64,000 nucleotides of DNA from an uncultured Oscillospiraceae bacterium (GCA_934572465.1 CAKTLG010000001.1:1-64000); one strand, 5' to 3'. Positions 41,264-50,026 are shown, counted from the first letter of the stretch. Made by a program: numbers and translations. Notes: generated from the letters alone by a model not told the origin.

Positions 41264-41812
41264 ATGAAATTCACTTACACCTGCAAGAAGATCTCCCTGA
41301 ACGATTCTGTCAAGGCCTACGCGGAAAAGAAGATCGGCAAGCTGGAAAAGTTCTTCAAGGAAGAGCCAGAGGCCTCCGTGACCTTCTCCGTGGAGAAAAA
41401 GAACCGCTGCATCGTTGAGATCATGCTCCGCGGTGCCAACGGGACGCTGTTCCGTGCTGTGTGTGAGGATGCTGACGGCGATATGCGCGGCGCGATCGAC
41501 GAGGCCGCCGCCCAGATCGAGCGCAAGATCCGCAAGAACAAGACCCGCCTTGCCAAGAACCTGCGCGCGGAATCTGTCGTCCCCGAGCTGCCCGAGGAGT
41601 TCGAGGTGCACGAGGAGGGCGAGTTCGACATCGTGCGCACCAAGCGCTTCACCGTCAAGCCCATGAGCGCGGAGGAGGCCATTCTGCAGATGAATCTGCT
41701 GGGCCACAGCTTCTTTGTCTTCCGCAACACGGACGACGGCGACGCGATCTCGGTCGTCTACCGCCGCAACAACGGCGGCTACGGCATCATCGAGACCGAG
41801 GACGCCGACTGA
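41264..41812 (+). CDS. hpf: Ribosome hibernation promoting factor, long form
   Basis: Dimerises 70S ribosomes to 100S in stationary phase. 182 residues. The N-terminal S30AE domain (about 1-100; AYAEKKIGKLEKFF, VEKKNRCIVEIML, IERKIRKNKTRL) and the C-terminal dimerisation domain (about 120-180; VRTKRFTVKPMSAEEAILQM, GHSFFVFRN, VVYRRNNGGYGIIE) are complete. ATG at 41264 after AAAGGAG. Monocistronic; the terminator follows by 15 bp. secA and prfB, its neighbours in Bacillus, are not adjacent. Confidence 0.95.
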   Translation: MKFTYTCKKISLNDSVKAYAEKKIGKLEKFFKEEPEASVTFSVEKKNRCIVEIMLRGANGTLFRAVCEDADGDMRGAIDEAAAQIERKIRKNKTRLAKNLRAESVVPELPEEFEVHEEGEFDIVRTKRFTVKPMSAEEAILQMNLLGHSFFVFRNTDDGDAISVVYRRNNGGYGIIETEDAD

Positions 41813-41826
41813 TATCGAAAACAGCA

Positions 41827-41857
41827 AAAGGGCGAAACGAAAGTTTCGCCCTTTTTT
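41827..41857 (+). terminator. hpf terminator
   Basis: AAGGGCGAAAC-GAAA-GTTTCGCCCTTTTTTT. Confidence 0.88.
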
Positions 41858-41912
41858 TGCGCACTCCTTTGTGATATACTACCCGCATCTATCCGAAAAA
41901 GGTGGGGCCGAT

Positions 41913-43133
41913 ATGTCTCTTTGTCCGCTTTTCTGCCGCGCGTTCCAATGCTGCTTTGCCCTCGGCGCGCGGGTGCTGCCGTGGCGGCAGCCGGGGGTGC
42001 TCTCCGGCGCGGAGAGCCTTCAGCGCGTGCCGGATCTTCTGAAGGAGAACGGCGTGCGCCGTCCCATGGTCGTCGCCAGCCGCCGCCAGTGCGCGGACGA
42101 GCGCTTCAGGAGGCTTCAGGAGGCGCTGGATGCGCAGGACATCCTGCTTTCCGTTTTTTCGGCGGTGGAGCCGAACCCCTCGGTCGCAACGGTGGAAAGG
42201 ATCGCCGCGCAGTACCGTTTCGACCGCTGCGACTGCTTCCTCGTCATCGGCGGCGGCTCGCCGATGGACGCAGCCAAGGCCGCTGCGGCGCGCATCGCGC
42301 GGCCGGAGAAAACGGTGGCTCAGCTCGGCGGGCTTCTGAAGGTGCGCCGCCGCATCCCGCTGCTCATCGCCGTGCCGACGACCGCCGGCACCGGCTCGGA
42401 AACGACGATCGCCGCCGTGGTGACGGACGCGGATCACCACAAGTACGCGATCTCCGATCTCTGCCTCATCCCGCGCTATGCCGTGCTCGACCCGACGCTG
42501 ACGCTGGGGCTGCCGCCGCACATCACGGCGGAGACCGGCATGGATGCGCTGACGCACGCGGTCGAGGCATATTTGAGCCGATTTTACAATACAAAGGAAA
42601 CGAGGGAGCGCGCCGAGCGCGCCGTCGTTTCGATCTTTGCTCATCTGGAGCGCGCGTACCGCAACGGCGCGTCGCTGCCTGACCGCATGGCGATGCTGGA
42701 GGCCTCGTTCGACGCGGGCGCGGCGTTCACGCGCGCGAGCGTGGGCAACGTCCACGCCATCGCCCACACGCTGGGAGGGCTTTACGGCACGGCGCACGGC
42801 CTTGCCAACGCCGTGCTGCTGCCCATCGTGCTGGAGGATTACGGCGCGGCGGCATGGCCGCGCCTTGCGCGCCTTGCCTCGCTCGTGGGGCTGGAGGGCG
42901 ATACGGAGGAAGCGCGCGCACGGGCGTTTGTCGCGGCGATCCGCGCGATGAATGCGCGCATGGGCATTCCGGACCGCTTTGACTTCATCCGCACGGAGGA
43001 TGTGGCGCGCATGGCCGCCTGGGCGGCCGCGGAGGCAAACCCCGTCTATCCCGTGCCGGTCATCTACGACGAGTCGCGCTTTGCGCGCGTGATCGGGCGG
43101 GCGCGCACGGACGCAAACTTGACGGAGTCTTAA
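41913..43133 (+). CDS. Iron-containing alcohol dehydrogenase
   Basis: Group III NAD(P)H-dependent dehydrogenase of 406 residues. NAD loop VIGGGSPMDAAKA (about residues 114-126), VPTTAGTGSE, and the metal site formed by Asp and His of GMDALTHAVEAY plus the His residues of VHAIAHTLGG and YGTAHGLANAV are all intact. The substrate is unknown; butanol, propanediol or lactaldehyde dehydrogenases all fit. The N-terminus (CPLFCRAFQCCFALGARVLPW) is unusually Cys-rich. ATG at 41913 with AAAAAGGTGGGG upstream. It stands alone between hpf and the phosphatidyltransferase gene. Confidence 0.92.
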   Translation: MSLCPLFCRAFQCCFALGARVLPWRQPGVLSGAESLQRVPDLLKENGVRRPMVVASRRQCADERFRRLQEALDAQDILLSVFSAVEPNPSVATVERIAAQYRFDRCDCFLVIGGGSPMDAAKAAAARIARPEKTVAQLGGLLKVRRRIPLLIAVPTTAGTGSETTIAAVVTDADHHKYAISDLCLIPRYAVLDPTLTLGLPPHITAETGMDALTHAVEAYLSRFYNTKETRERAERAVVSIFAHLERAYRNGASLPDRMAMLEASFDAGAAFTRASVGNVHAIAHTLGGLYGTAHGLANAVLLPIVLEDYGAAAWPRLARLASLVGLEGDTEEARARAFVAAIRAMNARMGIPDRFDFIRTEDVARMAAWAAAEANPVYPVPVIYDESRFARVIGRARTDANLTES

Positions 43134-43143
43134 CCCTGTTTTC

Positions 43144-43172
43144 TTGCAAAGCGCCGCCTGATTTGCTATAAT
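43144..43172 (+). promoter_or_regulatory. Promoter of the CDP-alcohol phosphatidyltransferase gene
   Basis: TTGCAA (43144-43149), 17 bp, TATAAT (43167-43172), beginning 11 bp after the dehydrogenase stop. Confidence 0.75.
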
Positions 43173-43205
43173 GGCGGATATCAAAATGACGAATGGATGT
43201 TTCTT

Positions 43206-43826
43206 ATGATCGGAGTTTACGACTATACCGTCGTGCTGACATACCTTTCGCTGCTGCTGGGGCTTGGCGGGATCTACGCCGCCGCGCAGGACAGACCGCT
43301 GCCGGCCATGCTCTGCCTGATGCTCTCCGGCCTGCTGGACGCCTTTGACGGCCGCGTCGCCCGCACGAAGAAGGACCGCACCGAGACGGGGAAGCGCTTT
43401 GGCATCCAGATCGACTCGCTCAACGATCTCGTGTGCTTCGGCGTGCTGCCTGCCGCCATCGGCTGGTCGACGGGCTGCGAGGGTGTGTGGTTCCTTGCCA
43501 CGATGTCTTTTTTCGTGCTCTGCGCGCTCATCCGTCTGGCTTACTTCAACGTGCTGGAGGAGGAGCGGCAGGACACGACGAATGAGCTGCGCCACTGTTA
43601 CCTCGGCGTACCGGTGACGGCCAGCGCGTTCGTGATGCCGCTTTTTTATCTGCTGGCGCTCTACTGCGCGCTCGACTGTCCGGCGGTCTACGCCGCGGGC
43701 GCGTTTGTCCTCGGCGTGCTGTACATCGCGCCGGTGCGCGTGAAGAAGCCGGGGCTTGGCGGCATCGCTGCCATGGCGGTGCTCGGCCTTGCCGAGCTGC
43801 TGGCGCTGATCCGCGTGATGCTGTAA
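43206..43826 (+). CDS. CDP-alcohol phosphatidyltransferase (PssA-like)
   Basis: Integral membrane enzyme of 206 residues that transfers a phosphatidyl group from CDP-diacylglycerol to an alcohol. The catalytic signature DG-x2-AR-x8-G-x3-D-x3-D is complete: DAFDGRVARTKK followed by GKRFGIQIDSLND. Six hydrophobic helices surround it. Sequence and size suggest phosphatidylserine synthase, but no phosphatidylserine decarboxylase gene is nearby to confirm it. The ATG at 43206 has GGATG upstream; 43197 (three extra residues) is an equally possible start, and neither has a strong site. Confidence 0.85.
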   Translation: MIGVYDYTVVLTYLSLLLGLGGIYAAAQDRPLPAMLCLMLSGLLDAFDGRVARTKKDRTETGKRFGIQIDSLNDLVCFGVLPAAIGWSTGCEGVWFLATMSFFVLCALIRLAYFNVLEEERQDTTNELRHCYLGVPVTASAFVMPLFYLLALYCALDCPAVYAAGAFVLGVLYIAPVRVKKPGLGGIAAMAVLGLAELLALIRVML

Positions 43827-43840
43827 GTGTAAGTACATAC

Positions 43841-43877
43841 AAAAAAGCGGGCGGGGTCGCGATCCCTGCCCGCTTTT
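43841..43877. terminator. Bidirectional terminator
   Basis: AAAAAAGCGGGC-GGGGTCGCGATCCCT-GCCCGCTTTTTT between convergent genes. Confidence 0.88.
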
Positions 43878-43878
43878 T

Positions 43879-44127
43879 TCAGTTTGCCGCGACCTCGCGG
43901 TAGAGGAGCGACGCCTCGCTCTTTCCCGCGGTCTCGGAGACGTCCAGCACCTCCACGGCGAGCACGCGCTCGCCGAAGTGCAGCGCGATCACGTCGCCGA
44001 CCTTCACGTCGTATGACGCGCGGGCGACCTTGCCGTTGACCGTGACGCGTCCGCCGTCGCAGGCCTCGTTGGCCACGGTGCGCCGCTTGATCAGGCGCGA
44101 GACCTTAAGGTATTTATCCAGCCGCAT
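43879..44127 (-). CDS. rqcP: S4-domain RNA-binding protein RqcP (HslR/YabO)
   Basis: 82 residues, single S4 domain: MRLDKYLKVSRLIKRRTVANEACDGGRVTVNGKVA, the typical start of the family, then a short C-terminal strand region. RqcP supports alanine tailing by RqcH on stalled 50S subunits. ATG at 44127 after AAAGGAGAACGATC. It follows hupA and mazG as in the Firmicutes spoVB-mazG-rqcP order, but yabP, normally next, is 4 kb away on the other strand. Confidence 0.93.
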   Translation of the reverse strand: MRLDKYLKVSRLIKRRTVANEACDGGRVTVNGKVARASYDVKVGDVIALHFGERVLAVEVLDVSETAGKSEASLLYREVAAN

Positions 44128-44143
44128 GATCGTTCTCCTTTGG

Positions 44144-44175
44144 AAAAAGCGGCGGCGCATCGCGCCGCCGCTTTT
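44144..44175 (-). terminator. Attenuator-like hairpin between hupA and rqcP
   Basis: AAAAGCGGCGGCGC-GATGC-GCCGCCGCTTTTT read on the minus strand. It is a strong stem with T run, placed immediately 5' to the rqcP ribosome-binding site, so rqcP depends on read-through. Confidence 0.75.
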
Positions 44176-44191
44176 ATTGTTGAATGTCCGA

Positions 44192-44467
44192 TTATTCCGC
44201 AACAGCGTCCTTGAACGCCTTGCCGGCCTTGAAGGTCGGGACCTTGGAGGCGGCGATGGTGATGCTCTCCTTGGTCTTGGGGTTGCGGCCGGTGCGCTCG
44301 GCGCGGTGCTTGGTCTCAAAAGAGCCGAAGCCGACGAGCTGAACCTTTTCGTCGTTCTTGAGGGTGTCGATGATGGTGTCGAGCGCGGCGTTGATAACGA
44401 CCTCGGACTCCTTCTTGGAAATGTTTGCCTTTTCTGCAACGGCAGCAATGAGTTCGGTCTTATTCAT
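44192..44467 (-). CDS. hupA: HU-family DNA-binding protein
   Basis: Nucleoid protein of 91 residues. NKTELIAAVAEKANISKKE at the start, VQLVGFGSFETKHRAERTGRNPKT covering the beta-arm with the conserved GFGSF and RxGRNP, and a final helix. ATG after AGGAGGAACAACCA. It lies between mazG and rqcP, as in many Clostridia. It is strong, abundant and likely constitutive; a terminator follows. Confidence 0.97.
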   Translation of the reverse strand: MNKTELIAAVAEKANISKKESEVVINAALDTIIDTLKNDEKVQLVGFGSFETKHRAERTGRNPKTKESITIAASKVPTFKAGKAFKDAVAE

Positions 44468-44520
44468 TGGTTGTTCCTCCTGATAAAGTTTCCGGGGACA
44501 AAGCCCCGGGATATCTGAGC

Positions 44521-44540
44521 AAAAGGCGCGTCGCGCCTTT
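44521..44540 (-). terminator. Weak hairpin after mazG
   Basis: AAAGGCGCG-A-CGCGCCTTTTG on the minus strand, directly beyond the mazG stop. Confidence 0.55.
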
Positions 44541-44542
44541 GA

Positions 44543-45334
44543 TCATTCGTGGTGCTTGGCGGCGTTCCACAGCGCCGTCAACTCTTCGAGCGGGAGAGAG
44601 GACATATCCTCGCCGCGCGCATCGACCGCCTCCTCCACCTTGCGGAAGCGGGCGATGAATTTCTCGCAGGTCTTCGTCAGCGCCGCCTCGGGATCGACAC
44701 CGCAGAAGCGGCCGACCTTCACGGCGGCAAAAAGCACGTCGCCCAGCTCTTCTTCAAAATTCGTGCCGTTCTCCACGGCCTGACGCAGCTCGCGCGTTTC
44801 CTCGTCGAGCTTGTCCAGCGCGCCGTTTACGTCGGCAAATTCAAAGCCCGCCTTCGCGGCCTTGCTTTGCAGCTTGTCCGCCCGCCAGAGGGCGGGGAGC
44901 GAGCGGGCGACGGAATCCATCGCCTCGGCTGTGGTGCGCTGGCCCTTTTCCGCGCGCTTGAGCCTGTCCCAGTTGACGAGCACCTGCTCGTCGGTGTCCG
45001 CCTGCACGGAGCCGAAGATGTGCGGATGGCGGAAGATGAGCTTGCGCACGATGTGGTCGGTCACGTCGTCGGTCGTGAAGCGGCCGGCGTCCTCCTCGAT
45101 GTGGATGTTGAAGAGGACCTGCATGAGCATATCGCCCAGCTCCTCCTTCATCAGCTCCGGATCGTCGAGATCGAAAGCCTCGGCGGCCTCGTAGGCCTCC
45201 TCGAGAAAATTGCGGCGGTTGCTCTCGTGCGTCTGCACGCGGTCCCACGGGCAGCCGTCCGGCGCGCGCAGGATGCGCAAAATTTGAACGAGATCCTCGT
45301 AGGTATAGATCTCTTTCTTAGGATAATTTACCAT
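44543..45334 (-). CDS. mazG: Nucleoside triphosphate pyrophosphohydrolase MazG
   Basis: 263 residues with two tandem MazG helical domains. The first has CPWDRVQTHESNRRNFLEEAYEAAEAF and EELGDMLMQVLFNIHI (ExxE and ExxD metal ligands). The second has KLDEETRELRQAV and FEEELGDVLFAAVKVGRF. It removes aberrant NTPs and may lower (p)ppGpp. Start at 45334 (MVNYPKKE) with GAGAGG upstream; the longer open frame continues into spoVB and is not used. It follows spoVB by 55 bp. Confidence 0.94.
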   Translation of the reverse strand: MVNYPKKEIYTYEDLVQILRILRAPDGCPWDRVQTHESNRRNFLEEAYEAAEAFDLDDPELMKEELGDMLMQVLFNIHIEEDAGRFTTDDVTDHIVRKLIFRHPHIFGSVQADTDEQVLVNWDRLKRAEKGQRTTAEAMDSVARSLPALWRADKLQSKAAKAGFEFADVNGALDKLDEETRELRQAVENGTNFEEELGDVLFAAVKVGRFCGVDPEAALTKTCEKFIARFRKVEEAVDARGEDMSSLPLEELTALWNAAKHHE

Positions 45335-45389
45335 AGTTTGCCTCTCAATGCAAGGAGTTTCTGCGTTTTTCCCTGATTTTTCAAGGGTT

Positions 45390-46997
45390 TCAGCGCACGT
45401 GCAGCAGCCGCGCGAGCTTGTCGCCCTTGGGCAGCAGCTCCAGATCCTCGCGCCGGATGCAGCGCAGCGCCAGCACGAGCGCGCCGTATACGACGACGGC
45501 TGCCAGAATGGCCGCTCCCACGCACGCGAGCAGCAGCATCCGGCTGCTCTCCTCCGTGAGCAGGAAGCGCGCGCAGAGCGCGTACACGCCGCGCGCGGTG
45601 AGGGCCATGGCAAGGGAGGCGAGCAGCGGGCGCAGGAAATAGCCGGGGTAGTTGAGCCGGAAGTCCGTGATGCGCGCGACCGCGATCAGGTTCAGAACGG
45701 CCGTGAGCGCGAAGCACACGAGCGTGCCGATGGGCGCGCCGTGGATGTTGATGGACGGCACGGCCACAAGGTTGTAGTTCAGCGCGATCTTCACCACGCC
45801 GCCGATGAGCATTGTGACGATGGGGATGTTCACGCGCCCGTAGGACTGCAGAATGGAGTTCGTAATGAGCATCAGGCAGACGAAGATGCTCGCAATGCCG
45901 AGCGTGGAGAGGAGCTGCCCGCCGAGCGCGCCGTCGTAGCGCGGATAGAACAGGCGGAAGATCGGGCCGCTGAGCGCCCACAGGCCGAGGCCCATCGGGA
46001 AGGCGAGCAGCGCCGTCACGCGGAACGACGAGCGCACGATGCGCGCGGTCTGCCGCGTGTTGCGCTGCGTGATGGCGGCGGAAACGGCGGGGATGACCGA
46101 GGCCGTGAGCGCGACCATCAGCGAGGAAGGCAGGTTGTAGAGATCCATGCAGGCGGAGTAGTTGCCGTAGAGCGCGCGCGTTTCATCGAGCGTATATTGC
46201 AGCGCGCTTTGCAGCCGCCCCTGCACGAGCGAGGTGTCGATCAGCGTGATGATGGAGACCATCGAGGACGCGATCGTGATGGGGATGGCCAGCGCCAGCA
46301 GACGGCGCAGGATCGCGCGGCCCGAGGCGCAGCGCTCGCCGCTTTGCACCTCCGGACGGTGGCGCAGATAGTCGAGCGCCATGTAGACGAGCGAGAGGAT
46401 CGTGCCGATGGTCACGCCGCCGATGGCGCCCGCCGCGGCGATATAGTCCGGCTGGCCGATCTTCAAAAGCCACATGGACAGCGCAAGGCCGAAGATGAGC
46501 TTGCACAGCGCCTCTAAGATCTGCGAGACGGCCGTGGGCGTCATATACTGCCGCCCCTGGGCGTAGCCGCGGAAGGCCGACAGGCACCCCACGCACACCA
46601 CCGCGGGCGCGAGCGTGCGGATGCCGTAGGCCGCGCGGGGATTGTTCAGAAGCCCCGCGAGGAACTCGTTGCCCCACCACATCAGCGCGAAGGACAAAAG
46701 CCCCAGCGCGAGGAACACGAGCAGCGAGATGTGGAACGTGCGCCGCGCCTGCCGCGTGCGTCCGCGCGCGTAGGATTCGCTCACGAGCTTGGAGAGCGCC
46801 ACGGGAAGACCGGCCGTCGAGATGGTCAGCATCGTCGCATAGATGTTGTAGGCGTTGGAGAAGTCCGCGCTGCCGCCCTCGCCGAGAATGTTGCGCAGCG
46901 GGATCTTGAATACCGCGCCGATGATCTTGACCGCCACGATGCCGAATGCCAGCACCGCCGCGCCGCCAAGGAAGGATTGCTTTTTTTCCGTAGCCAT
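45390..46997 (-). CDS. spoVB: SpoVB/MurJ-type polysaccharide flippase
   Basis: MOP-superfamily membrane protein of 535 residues with about 14 helices. It begins SFLGGAAVLAFGIVAVKIIGAVFKIPL with the conserved RNILGEGG loop. Its position before mazG, hupA and rqcP identifies it as the SpoVB-type protein of the sporulation array, implicated in spore cortex precursor transport. ATG start; the upstream PNP stop is 47 bp away, so the operon may extend from recJ. Confidence 0.9.
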   Translation of the reverse strand: MATEKKQSFLGGAAVLAFGIVAVKIIGAVFKIPLRNILGEGGSADFSNAYNIYATMLTISTAGLPVALSKLVSESYARGRTRQARRTFHISLLVFLALGLLSFALMWWGNEFLAGLLNNPRAAYGIRTLAPAVVCVGCLSAFRGYAQGRQYMTPTAVSQILEALCKLIFGLALSMWLLKIGQPDYIAAAGAIGGVTIGTILSLVYMALDYLRHRPEVQSGERCASGRAILRRLLALAIPITIASSMVSIITLIDTSLVQGRLQSALQYTLDETRALYGNYSACMDLYNLPSSLMVALTASVIPAVSAAITQRNTRQTARIVRSSFRVTALLAFPMGLGLWALSGPIFRLFYPRYDGALGGQLLSTLGIASIFVCLMLITNSILQSYGRVNIPIVTMLIGGVVKIALNYNLVAVPSINIHGAPIGTLVCFALTAVLNLIAVARITDFRLNYPGYFLRPLLASLAMALTARGVYALCARFLLTEESSRMLLLACVGAAILAAVVVYGALVLALRCIRREDLELLPKGDKLARLLHVR

Positions 46998-47044
46998 AGG
47001 AAAATACGACCTTTTTGTCAGAAAATTTCAGCGCCCGCGCGGCC

Positions 47045-47908
47045 TTACAGCCGCTCGAGACAGCCGAGGATCAGCGCCGAGAAGCGCGGGGCGGACTGCT
47101 CCGCCATCTCGTTGACCTCCTCGCCGCAAAGCGGCTGGGCGAGCACGCCCGCGGCCATGTTGGCGCACAGCGTCACGCCGAGGATCTCATAGCCGCAGTG
47201 CGCGGCGGCGATGGCCTCCGGCGCGGTGGACATGCCGACGGCGTCCGCGCCTAGAACGCGCGCAGCGCGCACCTCGGCGGGCGTTTCAAACTGCGGGCCG
47301 GGGAAGTACATATAAACGCCCTCGCGCAGCGCGAGTCCTTGCGCCTGCGCGACCTCCTTTGCCAGCGCGCGCAGGCGCGGCGTGTAGACATTGGACATAT
47401 CGGGGAAGCGCGTGCCGAATTCTTCGATGTTCGGGCCCCAGAGCGGGCCGAAGTCAAAGAGCTTGATGTGGTCGGAGATGAGCATGAGGTCGCCGGCGGA
47501 ATACTCCGTGTTCACCGCGCCCGCGGCGTTCGTCACGATCATCGTCTTTGCGCCGAGCAGCCGGATGACGCGCACGGCGTAGGCCGCGTCCTCCATCGTG
47601 TAGCCCTCGTAGCAGTGCATCCGGCCCTGCATGACCGCAACGCGCCTGCCGCGAAGCATGCCGAAGACGAAGCGGCCCTCGTGGCCCGGCGCGGTGGAGG
47701 CGTGGAAGTGCGGAATGTCGCCGTAGCGCACATAGACGGGCGATTCGACCTGTTCGCCAAGAAAGCCCAGCCCGCTGCCGAGCACCAGCAGCGCCTCGGG
47801 CGCAAAGCCCGCGAGCTGCACGCGCAGATAGTCCGCGCTTTCCTGATAGTCTGCGAACGTGAAGTGCGGCCTGACCATGTCGGCGGTAAAGAGATCGGTT
47901 TTGTTCAT
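47045..47908 (-). CDS. punA: Purine nucleoside phosphorylase
   Basis: Trimeric-type PNP that splits inosine and guanosine with phosphate. 287 residues. LGSGLGFL phosphate loop, FHASTAPGHEGRFVFG, GRMHCYEGY, VTNAAGAVN, FPGPQFETPAEVRAARVLGADAVGMSTAPE are all present. The ATG at 47908 has GGGAGA at good spacing; an ATG six bases upstream overlaps the hemZ stop as ATGA and would be too close to that site. Confidence 0.94.
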   Translation of the reverse strand: MNKTDLFTADMVRPHFTFADYQESADYLRVQLAGFAPEALLVLGSGLGFLGEQVESPVYVRYGDIPHFHASTAPGHEGRFVFGMLRGRRVAVMQGRMHCYEGYTMEDAAYAVRVIRLLGAKTMIVTNAAGAVNTEYSAGDLMLISDHIKLFDFGPLWGPNIEEFGTRFPDMSNVYTPRLRALAKEVAQAQGLALREGVYMYFPGPQFETPAEVRAARVLGADAVGMSTAPEAIAAAHCGYEILGVTLCANMAAGVLAQPLCGEEVNEMAEQSAPRFSALILGCLERL

Positions 47909-47910
47909 CG

Positions 47911-49380
47911 TCATTCTCCCTGTTCGGCGTAGAAGCGGGCGAACTCCATCAGGTTCGCGCGGCGCTTTTCCGGCCGGTCGATGTATTCTCTCGGATATTT
48001 TGCGTTGAAGGCGCGGCGGATGAGCCCGCCGCCGACCATCTTGGTCGAGCCGCCCGCGCCCAGCGAAAGGATGGAATGCAGCTCCTCCATGATGTAGATG
48101 TTGTAAAGCCCCGTGCCGCCGGGCTTTGTCCAGCCGACATTTTCAAAGCTGCCGGACATGTATTTCTGGCGGTAGAGATAATAGGGGGCGAAACCATGCT
48201 TACGCAGCGCGGGGTCGGCATAGTCCAGCATTTGCGCGACCTCCTCCGCGCCGGGGATGCGGCTGCCCTCAAGCGTGATGCGGCTGCCCTTCTTGAGCGA
48301 GAGCGTGTGCACCGTGATATTGTCCGCGCCCATCGCGATGACCTCGTCGAGACTTCTCGCAAAGCCCTCGGGCGTATCCTCCGGAAGCCCCGCGATGAGA
48401 TCCATGTTGACGTGCGGGAAGCCCGCTGCGCGCACCTCGTCCATTGCGCGGCGGATGTCGTCCGCCGTGTGCCGCCGTCCGATGGCGGCGAGGACGTTGT
48501 CCTCCATCGTCTGGGGGTTGATGGAAACGCGCGTGGTGTTGTGCGCGCGCAGCACGCGCAGCTTTTCTTCGTCGATCGTATCGGGGCGTCCAGCCTCGAT
48601 CGTCAGCTCGGCAAGGCCGTTAAAATCAAAATTCTGCTCGAGCTTCGTAAGCAGCCGGTCCATCTGGCCAGCGGTCAGCGTGGTCGGCGTGCCGCCGCCC
48701 ATGTAGAAGGATTTGACGTTCAATCCCAGCTCGCGCACGAGCTGTCCCGCCGCGGCGATCTCGTCGAAAAGCGCTTCGAGATACGGCTCGACCAGCGCGA
48801 ACGACTTCTCCACGCTCTGCGCGACGAAGCTGCAATAGGCGCAGCGCGTCGGGCAGAAGGGGATGCCGACATAGAGCGAGATGTCGTTCGGCTCCAGCTC
48901 CGCTGCGGCGCGGATGCCCGCGTCTGCGGCCTCGATGGCAAGGCGGGCGCGCTGGGGCTGCACGCAGTAAAGCGTCTGCAATTCCTTCTCGGCGCGGGCT
49001 TTGCCGCCCTCGCGGATGAGCGCGAGCGCGACCTTGGCCGGCCGCACGCCCGTCAGGCTCCCCCATGCGGGAGAGATGCCGAGCAGATCCTTCGCCGCGC
49101 CGAAAAAGCTGATGCCGACGGCATGACGGCGCTGCCCCTCCTTCTCATAGTCCGTGCCGGAGAGGGGATAGTCGTAGCTGTGGGCGGCCATTTTGCCGTC
49201 CTGTCCCAGTTCCGTCGTCACCTGCACGCGCCCGTCCTCCTCGGTGAGCGTAATGCGCGCCCAGCAGGGATCTGCGGCAGGATCGACCGGCCCGTAGACC
49301 GGCCTTTCGTCGGGAAAGAGCGTGAGCAGGCTCTGCTCCACGGCATATTTTTCATCATGCCCAATGAGTTCTACTTTCAT
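47911..49380 (-). CDS. hemZ: Radical SAM coproporphyrinogen dehydrogenase-like protein HemZ
   Basis: 489 residues. An N-terminal HemZ-specific domain (about 1-165, ending with SPAWGSLTGVRPAKV) precedes the HemN-like core. The [4Fe-4S] motif is CPTRCAYCSF (CxxxCxxC, near residue 175), then YMGGGTPTTL, AGRPDTI and VSINPQTM. HemZ is named for oxygen-independent haem synthesis, although many anaerobes that carry it make no haem, so the substrate is uncertain. ATG with AAGGACGC upstream. It follows the MBL hydrolase by 15 bp. Confidence 0.9.
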   Translation of the reverse strand: MKVELIGHDEKYAVEQSLLTLFPDERPVYGPVDPAADPCWARITLTEEDGRVQVTTELGQDGKMAAHSYDYPLSGTDYEKEGQRRHAVGISFFGAAKDLLGISPAWGSLTGVRPAKVALALIREGGKARAEKELQTLYCVQPQRARLAIEAADAGIRAAAELEPNDISLYVGIPFCPTRCAYCSFVAQSVEKSFALVEPYLEALFDEIAAAGQLVRELGLNVKSFYMGGGTPTTLTAGQMDRLLTKLEQNFDFNGLAELTIEAGRPDTIDEEKLRVLRAHNTTRVSINPQTMEDNVLAAIGRRHTADDIRRAMDEVRAAGFPHVNMDLIAGLPEDTPEGFARSLDEVIAMGADNITVHTLSLKKGSRITLEGSRIPGAEEVAQMLDYADPALRKHGFAPYYLYRQKYMSGSFENVGWTKPGGTGLYNIYIMEELHSILSLGAGGSTKMVGGGLIRRAFNAKYPREYIDRPEKRRANLMEFARFYAEQGE

Positions 49381-49395
49381 GTAAGCGCGTCCTTT

Positions 49396-50007
49396 TTACC
49401 GCATCGCCTGACGGAGATAGGGGTTGTGCGCCTTCTCGCGCGCGAGCGTCGTCGCGCCCATGTGGCCGGGATAGACCGTGTAGTCGTCCTCGAGCTGGCC
49501 GAGCCTGCGCAGCGAGGAAAACATCTGCGCGTCATTGCCGCCGGGGAGGTCGGTGCGGCCCATGGAGCCGGCAAAGAGCGTGTCGCCGGCGAACATCACG
49601 CCGCCCACGAGCAGCGTCACGCCGCCAAGCGTATGGCCCGGGGTGGCCAGCACACGGATGGTGAGCGAGCCGAGCGTCAGCGTGTCGCCCTCGCCGTAGA
49701 ATTTGAGGTCAGGGATGTGGTCGGCCATGGGATAGTGGTAGATGCCGGTGGAGTGCTCGTCGCCGCGGCCGATATAGACCTCGGCCTCCGGCAGCGCGGC
49801 CTTGACCGCGGGTGCGGCCAGCGTATGGTCGCGGTGGCCGTGCGTCAGCAGGATGTACTTGAGCGTCACGCCCTCGTCTTTGATGAGCGCGAGGAGCCGT
49901 TCGGCCTCGTCGCCCGGGTCGATGAGCGCGGCGAGCTTCGTCTCCTCGTCGACGAGCAGGTAGCAGTTGGTCTGCAAGGCGCCGACAATGGTGGTGATGA
50001 CTTTCAT
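49396..50007 (-). CDS. MBL-fold metallo-hydrolase (glyoxalase II-like)
   Basis: 203 residues. Zinc-site motif THGHRDH, then the His in ATPGHTLGG, Asp in MFAGDTLF and His in VYPGHMGAT are all intact, so it is a binuclear enzyme. It belongs to the small YqgX/BlsR-type hydrolases often found between dtd and hemZ in Clostridia. Thioester hydrolysis is likely, but the substrate is unknown. ATG after AAAGGAGTCCTTGCC. Confidence 0.9.
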   Translation of the reverse strand: MKVITTIVGALQTNCYLLVDEETKLAALIDPGDEAERLLALIKDEGVTLKYILLTHGHRDHTLAAPAVKAALPEAEVYIGRGDEHSTGIYHYPMADHIPDLKFYGEGDTLTLGSLTIRVLATPGHTLGGVTLLVGGVMFAGDTLFAGSMGRTDLPGGNDAQMFSSLRRLGQLEDDYTVYPGHMGATTLAREKAHNPYLRQAMR

Positions 50008-50026
50008 GGCAAGGACTCCTTTCCTG

